A DNA stretch of 64,000 nucleotides from Chryseobacterium sp. Leaf180 (GCF_001424585.1 NZ_LMPJ01000001.1:464442-528441); one strand, 5' to 3'; positions 43,643 to 52,871 are shown, counted from the stretch's first letter. The notes: a model not told the origin generated them from the sequence alone. Translations and numbers: made by a program.

Positions 43643-44827
43643 ATGCAAAAAATCCTTATAGTAGAAGACGAAAAAGCCATTTCAGGAGTGCTTCAAAGTA
43701 TCCTTTCTGAAGAACTTACAGAATATGAATTTCTTGTTGCAGAAGACGGTCTGGAAGGTTACAAACAAATCGAAAAAGAAGATTTCTCACTTGTAATTTC
43801 AGATATTAAAATGCCGAAACTTTCCGGCACAGAGCTTCTTAAACAAAGTCTTACACTAAAACCAGAATCTACTTTCATCATGATTTCCGGGCACGCAGAT
43901 ATCGATTCTGCTGTTGCCTGCCTAAGAGACGGTGCGTATGATTTCATCTCTAAACCTATTGATATCAACCGTTTAATCACCAGTGTTAAGAATGCGCTGG
44001 CGAAAGAAACACTTAAAATAGAGAATAAAAATCTTCAGACTGAAAACAAGACACTGAAGAAAAAAGTCAATAAAAAGTATCAGATGATTGGCCAGTCGGC
44101 TCCGCTGAAGAAAATTCAGGAGATGATCGAAAAGGTAGCTGTTTCTGATGCGAGAGTTTTGATTACAGGTCCGAACGGTGCCGGTAAAGAACTTGTTGCG
44201 CACGCCATTCACAACCTCAGCGACAGATCCCGCGGACCAATGGTGGAAGTTAACTGCGCCGCAATTCCTTCTGAGCTTATTGAGTCTGAACTGTTCGGTC
44301 ACGTGAAAGGATCTTTCACAGGAGCTATAAAAGACAAACAGGGGAAATTTGAACAGGCAAATGGTGGAACCATTTTCCTCGATGAGATCGGTGATATGAG
44401 TTTAATCGCTCAGGCAAAGGTGTTGAGAGCACTTCAGGAAAGTAAAGTTTCTCCGGTAGGAAGCGACAAAGAGATAAAAGTTGACGTACGCGTACTTGCG
44501 GCAACCAACAAAAACATGCAGAAGGAGATTGAAGAAGGGAAATTCAGAGAAGATTTGTATCACAGACTTTCAGTGATCGAAATTTACGTTCCACCTTTGG
44601 ATGAGCGTAAGGATGACATCAAGTTATTGGTAGAGCATTTTGCCGGTATTATCTCTGACGAACACGGTACTGCACTCAAGAAGTTTGACGACTCGGCAAT
44701 TGATGCGCTGATGGAATTATCCTGGACGGGTAACATCCGTGAGTTGAGAAACGTTGTAGAGCGACTCATCATTCTCGGCGGATCCACAGTTTCGAAAGAA
44801 GACGTGGCAAGCTTCGTAAGAAAATAA
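43643..44827 (+). CDS. sigma-54-type response regulator without DNA-binding domain
   Basis: I start at the ATG at 43643 (MQKILIVEDE), the normal beginning of a receiver domain. The 394-residue protein has a receiver at 1-120 with phospho-acceptor Asp54 in VISDIKMP. A coiled linker follows near 123-145, then an AAA+ sigma-54 activator domain: Walker A GPNGAGKE near 176-183, the sigma-54 contact loop GSFTGA at 223-228 (usually GAFTGA), Walker B GGTIFLDEIG near 241-250. It ends just after the AAA+ lid, with no Fis-type helix-turn-helix. It may act from solution or through a partner. No kinase gene is adjacent. Confidence 0.9.
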   Translation: MQKILIVEDEKAISGVLQSILSEELTEYEFLVAEDGLEGYKQIEKEDFSLVISDIKMPKLSGTELLKQSLTLKPESTFIMISGHADIDSAVACLRDGAYDFISKPIDINRLITSVKNALAKETLKIENKNLQTENKTLKKKVNKKYQMIGQSAPLKKIQEMIEKVAVSDARVLITGPNGAGKELVAHAIHNLSDRSRGPMVEVNCAAIPSELIESELFGHVKGSFTGAIKDKQGKFEQANGGTIFLDEIGDMSLIAQAKVLRALQESKVSPVGSDKEIKVDVRVLAATNKNMQKEIEEGKFREDLYHRLSVIEIYVPPLDERKDDIKLLVEHFAGIISDEHGTALKKFDDSAIDALMELSWTGNIRELRNVVERLIILGGSTVSKEDVASFVRK

Positions 44828-44859
44828 AAAGACAACCCAAATACCGAAACATAAAAAAA

Positions 44860-44889
44860 TTTGCAGTAATTATGCTGCAGATTTTTTTT
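44860..44889 (+). terminator. terminator after the sigma-54 activator gene
   Basis: TTTGCAG pairs with CTGCAGA (one wobble) over an 8-nt loop, followed by a T8 run, just before the MATE gene. Confidence 0.7.
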
Positions 44890-44899
44890 GTATTAAACC

Positions 44900-46261
44900 A
44901 TGACATTCCTTAATAAAAACTACACCAAAGAAGCACTCACCCTCGCACTTCCCGTAATGCTTACGCAGGTAGGCCAGGTTTCTGTTAACCTTTTCGACAA
45001 TATCATTGTGGGAAGACTTCTCGGTGCAGATGCACTTGCGTCGGTATCTTTGGGCAATGCGGTCTTTTTCTCGATGTTCGTTCTGGCGTTGGGTTTCTCC
45101 TTTGCCATTCCGCCATTGGTGTCTGAGGCGCATTCTCAGCACGATCACAAAACGATCAACTCAGTATTCAGCCACGGGTTTGTAATCAATATGTCGGTAG
45201 GATTTATCTTAATGACACTTCTTTTAACAGGAATGCCGCTGCTCTATCATTCAGGGCAGCCTGCGACAATTGTTCCCAATACAGTAGATTTCCTCACCAT
45301 CATGGCGGTCAGTATCATCCCTTTTATGGCGTTTCAGACACTGCGGGAAGTATCAGAAGGTCTGTCGTACACGATCGGTGTAACCAAAGCGACGATCATT
45401 GCCAACGTCATCAATATTGCGCTAAACTATGTCTTTATTAAAGGAATGTGGATTTTCCCTGAGATGGGCGTGAAAGGTTCGGCACTCGCCAGCCTTATCG
45501 CCAGAATCTTTATGGTGATCTTCCTGTATTTTGTATTGATGAAAGAGCCGAAAACCAAACAGTACATCAAAGATTTCACCTTAAAAGCACAGATCTTTTC
45601 AAAGAATATGTTTGAGAAAATGATCCGTCTCGGCTTTCCGACCGCTTTACAGATGTTCTTCGAAGTGACGGCTTTTGCTGCGGCTGCATTCATTTGCGGA
45701 CTGGTTTCTGCCCACGATATCGCCTCGCATCAGATCGCCCTCAGTATGGCTTCATTCACCTTCAACCTATGTATCGGTTTCAGTGTCGCATCAACAGTGA
45801 TGATCGGACGGAAGCTTGGCGAACAGAACTTCGTAGAACTCCGCAAAATCGGTATTAATAATCTTAAAATCGCCTTTCTCTTTATGTGTCTCTGCGGTTT
45901 GTTTTTCGTGATCGGCCGAAACGTTTTGCCAACCTTCTTTACCAAACCCGAAGAAACCGAAGTCATCCTTTTAGCATCAAAACTCATGATCATCGCTGCA
46001 TTATTCCAGCTTTCAGACGGCATTCAGGTGACGGCTTTGGGAATGCTTCGCGGACTTCAGGATGTGAAAATTCCTTCTATCTACACCTTCATTGCGTACT
46101 GGCTTATTACCATTCCTTTAGGATATATTCTTTGCGTCACCATGGAAATGGGCGCGCTCGGTATGTGGATTGCGCTCGGCCTGGGACTTACCATCTCTGC
46201 CGTAATGCTCGTCAAACGTTTTCTCAATATGTCTGCCCGAAGATTAAAATCTTCTGAGTAG
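44900..46261 (+). CDS. MATE-family multidrug efflux transporter
   Basis: The 453-residue protein has about twelve membrane helices in two similar halves, as expected for MATE exporters: the first half begins ALTLALPVMLTQVGQVSVNLFDNIIVGRLLGADALASVSLGNAVFF, and the second contains FPTALQMFFEVTAFAAAAFICG. MATE pumps expel cationic compounds in exchange for Na+ or H+. The substrate is unknown. The terminator upstream makes it a separate unit, with the HU gene 65 bp downstream. Confidence 0.92.
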   Translation: MTFLNKNYTKEALTLALPVMLTQVGQVSVNLFDNIIVGRLLGADALASVSLGNAVFFSMFVLALGFSFAIPPLVSEAHSQHDHKTINSVFSHGFVINMSVGFILMTLLLTGMPLLYHSGQPATIVPNTVDFLTIMAVSIIPFMAFQTLREVSEGLSYTIGVTKATIIANVINIALNYVFIKGMWIFPEMGVKGSALASLIARIFMVIFLYFVLMKEPKTKQYIKDFTLKAQIFSKNMFEKMIRLGFPTALQMFFEVTAFAAAAFICGLVSAHDIASHQIALSMASFTFNLCIGFSVASTVMIGRKLGEQNFVELRKIGINNLKIAFLFMCLCGLFFVIGRNVLPTFFTKPEETEVILLASKLMIIAALFQLSDGIQVTALGMLRGLQDVKIPSIYTFIAYWLITIPLGYILCVTMEMGALGMWIALGLGLTISAVMLVKRFLNMSARRLKSSE

Positions 46262-46290
46262 AAAATTTTTTATGATATTGCTTTAAATGG

Positions 46291-46298
46291 TATATTTG
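46291..46298 (+). promoter_or_regulatory. predicted -7 box of the HU-like gene
   Basis: TATATTTG fits TAnnTTTG, 28 bp before the ATG. Confidence 0.4.
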
Positions 46299-46326
46299 AT
46301 TTAAATAATTCTTAAAACACAACGAT

Positions 46327-46719
46327 ATGCCAGTACAGTACACATTAACACAGAAAGGTAATCCTTCTAAACCTACAGCACCAAAGAAGTATTACGCCAA
46401 TGCAAAATCTTCGGGTGAAGTGACCTTAAGAAGTCTCAGCAAAGAAATAGCAGGTGCATCAACTACCGTAAGCGACACCGATGTTTTGGCGGTTCTTAAT
46501 GATTTAACGAAGATACTTTCCAGACATCTTGCCGAGGGAAAAATTGTAAGGTTCGGTGATTTTGGATCATTCAGTTTAACCCTCAGCAGCGAAGGCTCAG
46601 AGCAGGAATATGATTTTAATGCTTCAATGATCAAAACCGCGAAGATCGGCTTCAGACCGGGTTTGGATCTGAAAGATATGCTTGCTACATTGAAGTTTGA
46701 GAAAGCAAGTAGGGATTAA
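46327..46719 (+). CDS. HU/IHF-like DNA-binding protein, Bacteroidetes type
   Basis: The 130-residue protein belongs to the HU-related family with an N-terminal extension (MPVQYTLTQKGNPSKP...KKYYANAKSSG) found in Bacteroidota. The HU core follows: LSKEIAGASTTVSDTDVLAVLNDLTKILSRHLAEGKIVRFGDFGSFSLTLSSEG. The extended DNA-contacting arm is shorter than in classic HU. It probably bends or compacts DNA. It is transcribed alone and closed by an unusual double terminator. Confidence 0.85.
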   Translation: MPVQYTLTQKGNPSKPTAPKKYYANAKSSGEVTLRSLSKEIAGASTTVSDTDVLAVLNDLTKILSRHLAEGKIVRFGDFGSFSLTLSSEGSEQEYDFNASMIKTAKIGFRPGLDLKDMLATLKFEKASRD

Positions 46720-46721
46720 TA

Positions 46722-46806
46722 AAAAAGCAGGCGTGCTTTCACCCAAAAGCCCGCCTGCTTTTACCTAAAAGCCCGCCTGCTTTTTGAAAAAGCAGGCGGG
46801 CTTTTT
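46722..46806 (+). terminator. double terminator built from four related arms
   Basis: Four copies of one arm occur in a row. AAAAGCAGGCGTGCTTT is inverted and one base off; AAAAGCCCGCCTGCTTTT occurs twice directly with a 22-bp period; a final inverted copy at 46787-46805 is perfect. The first two can form one hairpin and the last two another, but other pairings are equally possible. A T5 run follows. Confidence 0.8.
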
Positions 46807-46898
46807 ACTAAGTCGTTACTACGAGTTGCCAAAGTCGTCTAAGGCTTTATTTAAAAGCCATATTGTGAAGCTTTTATAGCCTTAAAATCAATACAAAA

Positions 46899-46927
46899 AA
46901 AACCTTACTCTCATCGAGTAAGGTTTT
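46899..46927 (-). terminator. terminator after the S9 peptidase gene
   Basis: A perfect 12-bp stem (AAAACCTTACTC/GAGTAAGGTTTT) with a TCATC loop, directly before the stop of the minus-strand S9 gene. Confidence 0.85.
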
Positions 46928-46931
46928 GCTT

Positions 46932-49334
46932 TTATTTCTTTAAACATTTCTCCAGAAACTGATCCTGTTCCCAAAGAAGGTGCAGAATGTTTTCTTTGGC
47001 GACGTAGCCGTGCGCTTCTTTCGGCAGCAGCACCATCTTCACCGGTGCGCCGAGATTCTTTAAAGCCTGAAAATATCTCTCGGTCTGCAGCGTAAAGGTT
47101 CCCGGGTTGTTGTCGGCATCACCGTGGATGAGAAGCAGCGGCGTCTTCATCTTGTCGGCATTCATAAACGGCGACATCGTGTTGTAAATCTCAGGTACAT
47201 CCCAGTAATTTCTCTGCTCACTCTGGAAACCAAACGGCGTCAAAGTACGGTTGTACGCACCACTTCTGGCAATACCGCATGCATAATCTTTGGAATGTGT
47301 CAATAGATTTGCGGTCATAAACGCGCCGTAAGAGTGCCCGCCCACTGCCACTTTTGTGCGGTCTATGTAGCCAAGTTTGTCTAAAGCGTCGATCGCAGCG
47401 CGGCCGTTTGCCACAAGCTGCGGGATGAAAGTATCGTTGGGCTCGGTCTTTCCTTCACCGATAATCGGGAACGCGGCATCATCGAGCACAGCATATCCTT
47501 TGGCCGTCCAGTACACAAAAGAGCCATAATTCGGGAAGGTAAAATCGTTCGGGTTCTGCGTATTCTGCCCTGCGGTGTTCCTGTCTTTGTATTCAGTCGG
47601 GTACGCCCAGATCAGGAGCGGCAGTTTTTCTTTCTTCGCTTTGCGGTCGTAGTTGGCTGGTAGGTATAAAGTTCCCGTAAGCGTCACGCCGTCGTTACGT
47701 TTGTAGGTAATCACTTCCTTATATACATCTTTAATGCTTTCAAAAGGATTTGGGAAGGCGGTTATCGCATCTGCTTTATTTGATTTAATATTCTTTCTGA
47801 AATAATTGGGATACGCACTTGCAGACTGCTGTATGGTGAGGATGTCTCCCTTCGCCGGATCAATAATATCGATGATATCTTCTTTGCCGGTCTTCAGGTT
47901 TGAGGTGTACAGTCTTTTCTTTTTTAAAGTTTTCACATCCATCTCATCGATGAAAGGATGCTGACCGTCTTTGGTAAAGCCGTCGCCGATGAGGTAGGCT
48001 TTATCCTTTTTCATATCTAAAACATAGCGGCCGTAATCGTTTTTCACGGTGTTAAAAGTCCCCGGATCACTGTAGACATCCTGGTAATTCCTGTCCTGAA
48101 TCACTCTCGAGCTGCCATCATTGAGATCAACTAAATACGATTTTGTATTTCGCGTGTCGTACCAACCTTCAGAAACGATTGCGTAATGATTATTCGTCCA
48201 GCTCGTGCCTTCATACCGTTGTTTCGTTTTAAAGAAAGACTTCGGTGAAGCGTTGAAAGGCGCCTGCCACGTGAATATCTCGTCACGGTAGTCTGCACTT
48301 TTCGACTGGTCGCCGCCGTCTAATGCTTCTGTATACACCAAAGTTGCCGGCTCATCTGCACGCCAGCTCATATCTCTCTTGCCGGTTCGTACCGATGAAA
48401 AGCCTTTGGGCATGATTTCATTTAAAGGAACATCGTTTACTGTCTTTACCATTTTGCCTTCTGCATCGTACACCGTCGTCGTCATCGGGAATCTGCTGAG
48501 GGGAACGATATAGGAAAATGGCTTCTTAATCGTCGTCAGCATGAGGTAATTTCCGTCTGGTGAATAGGAAATTCCGGCGTACATATCCTGATCTTTCAGC
48601 TTCTTCATGCTGCCGTTCATATCAACATACTGCAGTTCGGATGCGGTGAGGATTTCAAAATTCTTCTCGTCTTGCGGGTTTTTCAGCAGATCCTGATAGG
48701 TTCTGTTCTGCGACACTTTGCCGTCTGCTGTAGAGACAATCGGGCCGGTCGGAAGATCTTTGGAAGAATCGCTCAGCTTCATTCGGTTCTCCGGAAGTGT
48801 TTTTACAAGGAAACGCTGAGAATCTTTCATCCAGATGTAAGGATTACCGAGGTTGGCGTTGAGGTTGTCTTTGGTGATTTTCTTCGCGGTTGCGGTTTCA
48901 AGATCGACGATCCAGAGTTCTACGCCTCTGTCGGTTGTATTGGTGAAGGCCAGCTTTTTCTCATCTGGTGAGAACGATGTATTGGTAATCTTAGGATTTT
49001 GCGGAAGATTCTTTACCTGCGTTTCGGTCTTGTCACTCATTCTGCGTACTTTCAGATTGTTAGAATACGTAGCAGAACTAGAGATGTTGGTAACAGGATT
49101 AATGCGCAGTCCGCCGAGTTTCATCTCCTGCTGATTGAGATCGTCGAGGGTTTTGTAGGTCGGTCTGTAGACGAAAACGACCCAGTCTTTCTTCGAATTG
49201 GTAAGAACGCTTGGTGGCCTTTCGTAATCGGCAAGCTTCAGAATCTCCGCCGATGGTTTTTGATAGGTGATATTCTCCTGCGCTTCATAAAAATTAAGGA
49301 AAGCAAGCAGGCAGATGGTGAGTTTTATCTTCAT
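46932..49334 (-). CDS. S9-family prolyl oligopeptidase-like peptidase
   Basis: The 800-residue secreted protein has a signal peptide (MKIKLTICLLAFLNFYEAQ) and an N-terminal beta-propeller with WD40-like PD repeats (FSPDEKKLAF, YSPDGNYLML). The C-terminal alpha/beta-hydrolase carries Ser near 667 in GGHSYGAF, Asp near 742 in HGDADNNPG, and His near 778 in KEAHGYV. It is expected to cleave peptides after proline or other residues in the periplasm. It resembles glutamyl/dipeptidyl aminopeptidases of this phylum. It is transcribed alone. Confidence 0.92.
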   Translation of the reverse strand: MKIKLTICLLAFLNFYEAQENITYQKPSAEILKLADYERPPSVLTNSKKDWVVFVYRPTYKTLDDLNQQEMKLGGLRINPVTNISSSATYSNNLKVRRMSDKTETQVKNLPQNPKITNTSFSPDEKKLAFTNTTDRGVELWIVDLETATAKKITKDNLNANLGNPYIWMKDSQRFLVKTLPENRMKLSDSSKDLPTGPIVSTADGKVSQNRTYQDLLKNPQDEKNFEILTASELQYVDMNGSMKKLKDQDMYAGISYSPDGNYLMLTTIKKPFSYIVPLSRFPMTTTVYDAEGKMVKTVNDVPLNEIMPKGFSSVRTGKRDMSWRADEPATLVYTEALDGGDQSKSADYRDEIFTWQAPFNASPKSFFKTKQRYEGTSWTNNHYAIVSEGWYDTRNTKSYLVDLNDGSSRVIQDRNYQDVYSDPGTFNTVKNDYGRYVLDMKKDKAYLIGDGFTKDGQHPFIDEMDVKTLKKKRLYTSNLKTGKEDIIDIIDPAKGDILTIQQSASAYPNYFRKNIKSNKADAITAFPNPFESIKDVYKEVITYKRNDGVTLTGTLYLPANYDRKAKKEKLPLLIWAYPTEYKDRNTAGQNTQNPNDFTFPNYGSFVYWTAKGYAVLDDAAFPIIGEGKTEPNDTFIPQLVANGRAAIDALDKLGYIDRTKVAVGGHSYGAFMTANLLTHSKDYACGIARSGAYNRTLTPFGFQSEQRNYWDVPEIYNTMSPFMNADKMKTPLLLIHGDADNNPGTFTLQTERYFQALKNLGAPVKMVLLPKEAHGYVAKENILHLLWEQDQFLEKCLKK

Positions 49335-49418
49335 GAAATGTTGAATTGATTTTCACGAAAATAAGAAAAACTTTCTGGCAAAAGAAAAGTCTTTCGGAAG
49401 ATTTTGCAGCAAAGAAAA

Positions 49419-49440
49419 AGAGCAACTGTATGCTGCTCTT
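49419..49440 (-). terminator. terminator after the DoxX gene
   Basis: A 7-bp stem (AAGAGCA/TGCTCTT) with minus-strand T-run, 24 bp after the DoxX stop. Confidence 0.65.
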
Positions 49441-49464
49441 CGAATGTTTAACCTTAAAATATAA

Positions 49465-49893
49465 TTACCAGTCGCTTGCGCGTCTTCTTTTTTCTATCAT
49501 ATAATCAACGGAAATCTTTCCGGCACCAACCGTGATCAGCACCATATATATCGCAGCGTACAGCAGACTCATCTCGCGGTCACTAAACGGATCTGCGCCA
49601 TGAACGACAAAAGCGGCAATACCCATCGTGAATAATAAAATGCCTGATGCAATTCTTGTGAATAAACCTAAGATAATAAAGATCGAACAGACAAACTCGG
49701 CTAAGACTGTTAAAGCAAGGGAAACTGTCGTTCCCATTCCGAGAAAATCGTAAAAGTCGGCAGTTTTTCCGGAAATGAGTTGCTGAAGTTTAGGAAAACC
49801 GTGCGTGAGCATTGCAAATCCCACAAACAGTCTCACCACAAACACCACAATATCTACCTTCAGGTTGCGGTTTGATCCATTCAAGTTATTCAT
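49465..49893 (-). CDS. DoxX family membrane protein
   Basis: The 142-residue protein has four membrane helices. The DoxX motifs are visible: VRLFVGFAMLTHGFPKL near 21-37, LTVLAEFVCSIFIILGLFTRIASGILLFTMGIAAFVVH in the middle, and EMSLLYAAIYMVLITVGAGKISVDY at the end. DoxX proteins have been linked to quinone- or thiol-related redox chemistry, but the role here is unknown. Confidence 0.85.
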   Translation of the reverse strand: MNNLNGSNRNLKVDIVVFVVRLFVGFAMLTHGFPKLQQLISGKTADFYDFLGMGTTVSLALTVLAEFVCSIFIILGLFTRIASGILLFTMGIAAFVVHGADPFSDREMSLLYAAIYMVLITVGAGKISVDYMIEKRRRASDW

Positions 49894-49959
49894 TTCATTA
49901 AGTTTTAACTAAGATAGCACTTATTTGTGAAATCTTGATTAAAATCATAAAAAGTATGT

Positions 49960-50835
49960 TTATCTGTAGCCAAAATTCTTCAGATCCCGGTCATTTTTAC
50001 GCCAGTCTTTCTTCACTTTCACGAAAAGATTGAGGTGAATTTTCTTCGAGAAAAACTTCTCCAGATCTATTCTTGCTTCAGTTCCGACCTTTTTTATCGC
50101 TTCACCTTTATGCCCGATGATGATGCCTTTCTGCGTGTCGCGCTCTACATAAATAATAGAATCGATGAAAATGATGCCTTCTTTTTCTTTAAACATTTCC
50201 GTCACTACTTCTACAGAATACGGAATTTCTTTCTCATAATTAAGCAAAATTTTCTCACGGATGGCTTCATTTACAAAGAAACGTTCCGGCTTGTCGGTGT
50301 ACATATCTTTGTCGTAATAAGCAGGACTTTCGGGCAGCATTGATTTTAATTTCGGTAAAATAACATCAATGTTGAAAGCATTTAATGCAGAGATCGGCAG
50401 AATCTCCGCCTTCGGAATGCGCTCGTGCCAATCTGTCGCAATCTTTTCCAGTCCTTCCTGATTAGTTTGATCGATCTTATTAAGAAGCAACAAAACAGGC
50501 ACCGGGATTTTATTCAGCTTGTCGATCAGAAATTCTGAAGGTGCAGCTTTATCGGTCACATCCACAATAAAAAGAAAAACATCGGCATCCTGCAGAGAAT
50601 CTTTCACAAAATCCATCATTTTTTCCTGCAAACCATATTTCGGATCCAGCACGCCGGGCGTATCAGAAAATACAATCTGAAGATCTTCTTCATTATAAAT
50701 CCCGAATATTCTGTGTCTTGTCGTCTGTGCTTTTTGGGTAACGATGGCCAGCTTCTCGCCCATCAACTGATTGAGCAGCGTAGATTTCCCCGCATTGGGC
50801 TTTCCTACGATGTTTACAAATCCTGCTTTGTGCAT
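49960..50835 (-). CDS. era: ribosome-assembly GTPase Era
   Basis: The 291-residue GTPase has G1 GKPNAGKST near 11-19, switch region TRHRIFGI, G3 DTPG near 58-61, G4 NKID near 119-122, and a C-terminal KH domain with VERDTQKGIIIGHKGEAIKKVGTEARIDLE. Era binds the 3' end of 16S rRNA during 30S assembly. The full length fits the family. The SMR gene diverges from it. Confidence 0.96.
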   Translation of the reverse strand: MHKAGFVNIVGKPNAGKSTLLNQLMGEKLAIVTQKAQTTRHRIFGIYNEEDLQIVFSDTPGVLDPKYGLQEKMMDFVKDSLQDADVFLFIVDVTDKAAPSEFLIDKLNKIPVPVLLLLNKIDQTNQEGLEKIATDWHERIPKAEILPISALNAFNIDVILPKLKSMLPESPAYYDKDMYTDKPERFFVNEAIREKILLNYEKEIPYSVEVVTEMFKEKEGIIFIDSIIYVERDTQKGIIIGHKGEAIKKVGTEARIDLEKFFSKKIHLNLFVKVKKDWRKNDRDLKNFGYR

Positions 50836-50986
50836 ATAAATGTTTTAAAACTTATCTAATAAATATTGAGCAGCAAAGTTAAGGAAACAAAACCGTACAC
50901 TCCCGAATTTGCCAAAAAACTCGCCCGAGCATCTTTCAGCGGTTTTAATAATCTTATATTTACGCTTAAACCTTAATTGATTTTTT

Positions 50987-51313
50987 ATGAACTGGATTAT
51001 TCTGATTATTGCAGGATTTTTTGAAGTGGCTTTCGCAAGCTGCCTCGGGAAAGTAAAAGAAACAACCGGAACCGCAATGTACATTTGGTTTGCAGGATTT
51101 TTAGTTTGCCTTACTGTAAGTATGCTTTTATTAATCAAAGCCACTCAGACTCTACCGATTGGTACAGCTTACGCGGTCTGGACAGGTATTGGGGCAGTCG
51201 GAACCGCACTTGTCGGAATCTTCTTCTTTAAAGATCCGGCAACTTTCTGGCGCATCTTTTTTATCTGCACGCTCATAGGCTCCGTGATTGGTTTGAAAGC
51301 AGTTTCGCATTAA
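50987..51313 (+). CDS. small multidrug resistance protein, SugE/Gdx-like
   Basis: The 108-residue protein has four membrane helices and the essential Glu13 in AGFFEVAFA. TLPIGTAYAVWTGIGAVGTALVGI matches the SugE/Gdx branch, whose members export guanidinium. It is a dual-topology-type single gene. I see no guanidine riboswitch in the 151 bp upstream, so the substrate (guanidinium or quaternary ammonium) remains inferred. Confidence 0.88.
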   Translation: MNWIILIIAGFFEVAFASCLGKVKETTGTAMYIWFAGFLVCLTVSMLLLIKATQTLPIGTAYAVWTGIGAVGTALVGIFFFKDPATFWRIFFICTLIGSVIGLKAVSH

Positions 51314-51350
51314 ATAATTTTAAATATCTTCGCGGCTAAATTTAGTTTTA

Positions 51351-52058
51351 ATGAAAAAAGCTTTACTTCTTCTTTTTATCGGTGGTCTCTTAAATGCGCA
51401 GATCAGCGATTTACTTTCAAACAACTGGTACATTTCTAAAATGGTAACAAGTGCCGGCGTTACAACCAATACGCCGGTTATGGATATGAGCGTTCCTGCG
51501 TCAACATTTACGTCTGCGGGTTCCAGTTATGTTTTTACTTCAAGATATTACAATCAGGCTTCATTCGCATTCGGAATCATGCCGGGAACGACAAACATGA
51601 TTAAAACCGCGCAAAGCTGTACCCTTTTATTTTACAATGGTGGAAATGCTACTGCCGTAAGAAACTATGATCAGAAAAACTGTGATTTTTATATAAACGG
51701 TGCCTATGCATCGGTTTACAGTTATGTGCTTACTACGACAGGAACTTTGAAAACGCTTGCGATTACCGATCCTTCTGGCAATAAAATATATTATAATAAT
51801 ACAGCAAATCTTGGAACAAGTGATTTGGACTTGAATAAAAAATCATTCGAAATTTATCCCAATCCTGTAAACGATGTGCTTAATATAAATATTGCTGAGA
51901 AAAATGTTCCGGTAAAGATTTTTGATATTTCAGGGAAAATTGTTTTACAGACGGTAAGTTCTGACAAGAATTTTAAAATAGATGTCAGCAGTTTGCCAAC
52001 GGGACAATACATTTTAAATATTGAAAACTACACAGCAACAAAATTTTCAAAAAATTGA
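51351..52058 (+). CDS. secreted protein with T9SS type A sorting domain
   Basis: The 235-residue protein has an N-terminal signal peptide (MKKALLLLFIGGLLNAQ) and a C-terminal T9SS type A domain from about residue 165 (FEIYPNPVNDVLNI, VKIFDISGKIV, LPTGQYILNIE). The middle part (about 145 residues, with short lipocalin-like strands) has no family I recognise with confidence. The domain shows it is exported across the outer membrane by type IX secretion. A terminator follows. Confidence 0.85.
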   Translation: MKKALLLLFIGGLLNAQISDLLSNNWYISKMVTSAGVTTNTPVMDMSVPASTFTSAGSSYVFTSRYYNQASFAFGIMPGTTNMIKTAQSCTLLFYNGGNATAVRNYDQKNCDFYINGAYASVYSYVLTTTGTLKTLAITDPSGNKIYYNNTANLGTSDLDLNKKSFEIYPNPVNDVLNINIAEKNVPVKIFDISGKIVLQTVSSDKNFKIDVSSLPTGQYILNIENYTATKFSKN

Positions 52059-52079
52059 TAAATTTATTTAATCAAAGAA

Positions 52080-52105
52080 AAACGTCTTCCGAAAAGAAGA
52101 CGTTT
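52080..52105. terminator. terminator between convergent genes
   Basis: A perfect 10-bp stem (AAACGTCTTC/GAAGACGTTT) with a 6-nt loop. Its end overlaps the methyltransferase stop by 2 bp. Confidence 0.8.
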
Positions 52106-52871
52106 ATTTTTTGTACACAATGGGAAGAATCTCATTGCGGTTCAGACCGTATTTTTTAATTTCTTCGTCGGAAAATGTCTGCGAATAATAATTAATTTCA
52201 ACTTCAAAACCTGCATCGCGAAGTCGGTCAAAATAGTCAATTCCGTACCAACGAACATGATCATACTGCCCAAAATGTTTCTGTCTTTCTGCCGGATTTT
52301 TTATGGTGAAATCTTCGTACGTTTTCATCAAAGAATTCTTCATCGGAACCTGCAAAATTCCCCATCCGCCAGGTTTCAAAACACGGTACAGCTCACTCAT
52401 CGCTTTTGAATCGTCTTCTATATGTTCTAAAACGTGATTGCAAAATATCACATCAAAACTTTGTGAAGCAAAAGGCAAATCGAGAATATCGGCTTTCACA
52501 TCAACAATAGGAGAATACAGATCAGCAGAAATATAATCAAGATTCTGCATTTTTTTAAATTTCCGGAGAAATTCCTGCTCGGGAGCAATATGAAGGACTT
52601 TGGTATTTTTAATGAAAAATTCGGTTTCGTTCTGAAGATAAAGCCACATTTGACGGTGCCTTTCAAGGCTCAAAGTTCCGGGAGACAAAGCGTTCTCACG
52701 TTGTTTTCCGTAGCCGTACGGTAAAAATTTTCTGTACGATTTGCCGTCAATAGGATCAAAGAATTGATCACCTTTAAAAAACTGATAAATTAACGGACGA
52801 GCCAAAACACTTGCTTTGATAAGCAAAGGTCTTGGAATTTTATTCAGCAGAAATCCGGTAATTTTTTTCAT
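52104..52871 (-). CDS. class I SAM-dependent methyltransferase
   Basis: The 255-residue protein has the Rossmann-type methyltransferase core: VLHIAPEQEF near 90-99, DILDLPFASQSFDVIFCNHVLEHIED near 128-153, and LYRVLKPGGWGILQVPM near 160-176. The pattern of an N-terminal LERHRQMWLYL region with a methyltransferase_11-type core resembles uncharacterised Bacteroidota enzymes; the substrate is unknown. Its start overlaps the map stop by 1 bp, so it is co-translated with map. Confidence 0.85.
   Translation of the reverse strand: MKKITGFLLNKIPRPLLIKASVLARPLIYQFFKGDQFFDPIDGKSYRKFLPYGYGKQRENALSPGTLSLERHRQMWLYLQNETEFFIKNTKVLHIAPEQEFLRKFKKMQNLDYISADLYSPIVDVKADILDLPFASQSFDVIFCNHVLEHIEDDSKAMSELYRVLKPGGWGILQVPMKNSLMKTYEDFTIKNPAERQKHFGQYDHVRWYGIDYFDRLRDAGFEVEINYYSQTFSDEEIKKYGLNRNEILPIVYKK

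Noticed and set aside
50836-50986. Guanidine riboswitch before the SMR (SugE/Gdx-like) gene
   Set aside because: I could not find the conserved ykkC-type elements in the 151 bp; only AT-rich sequence is seen.
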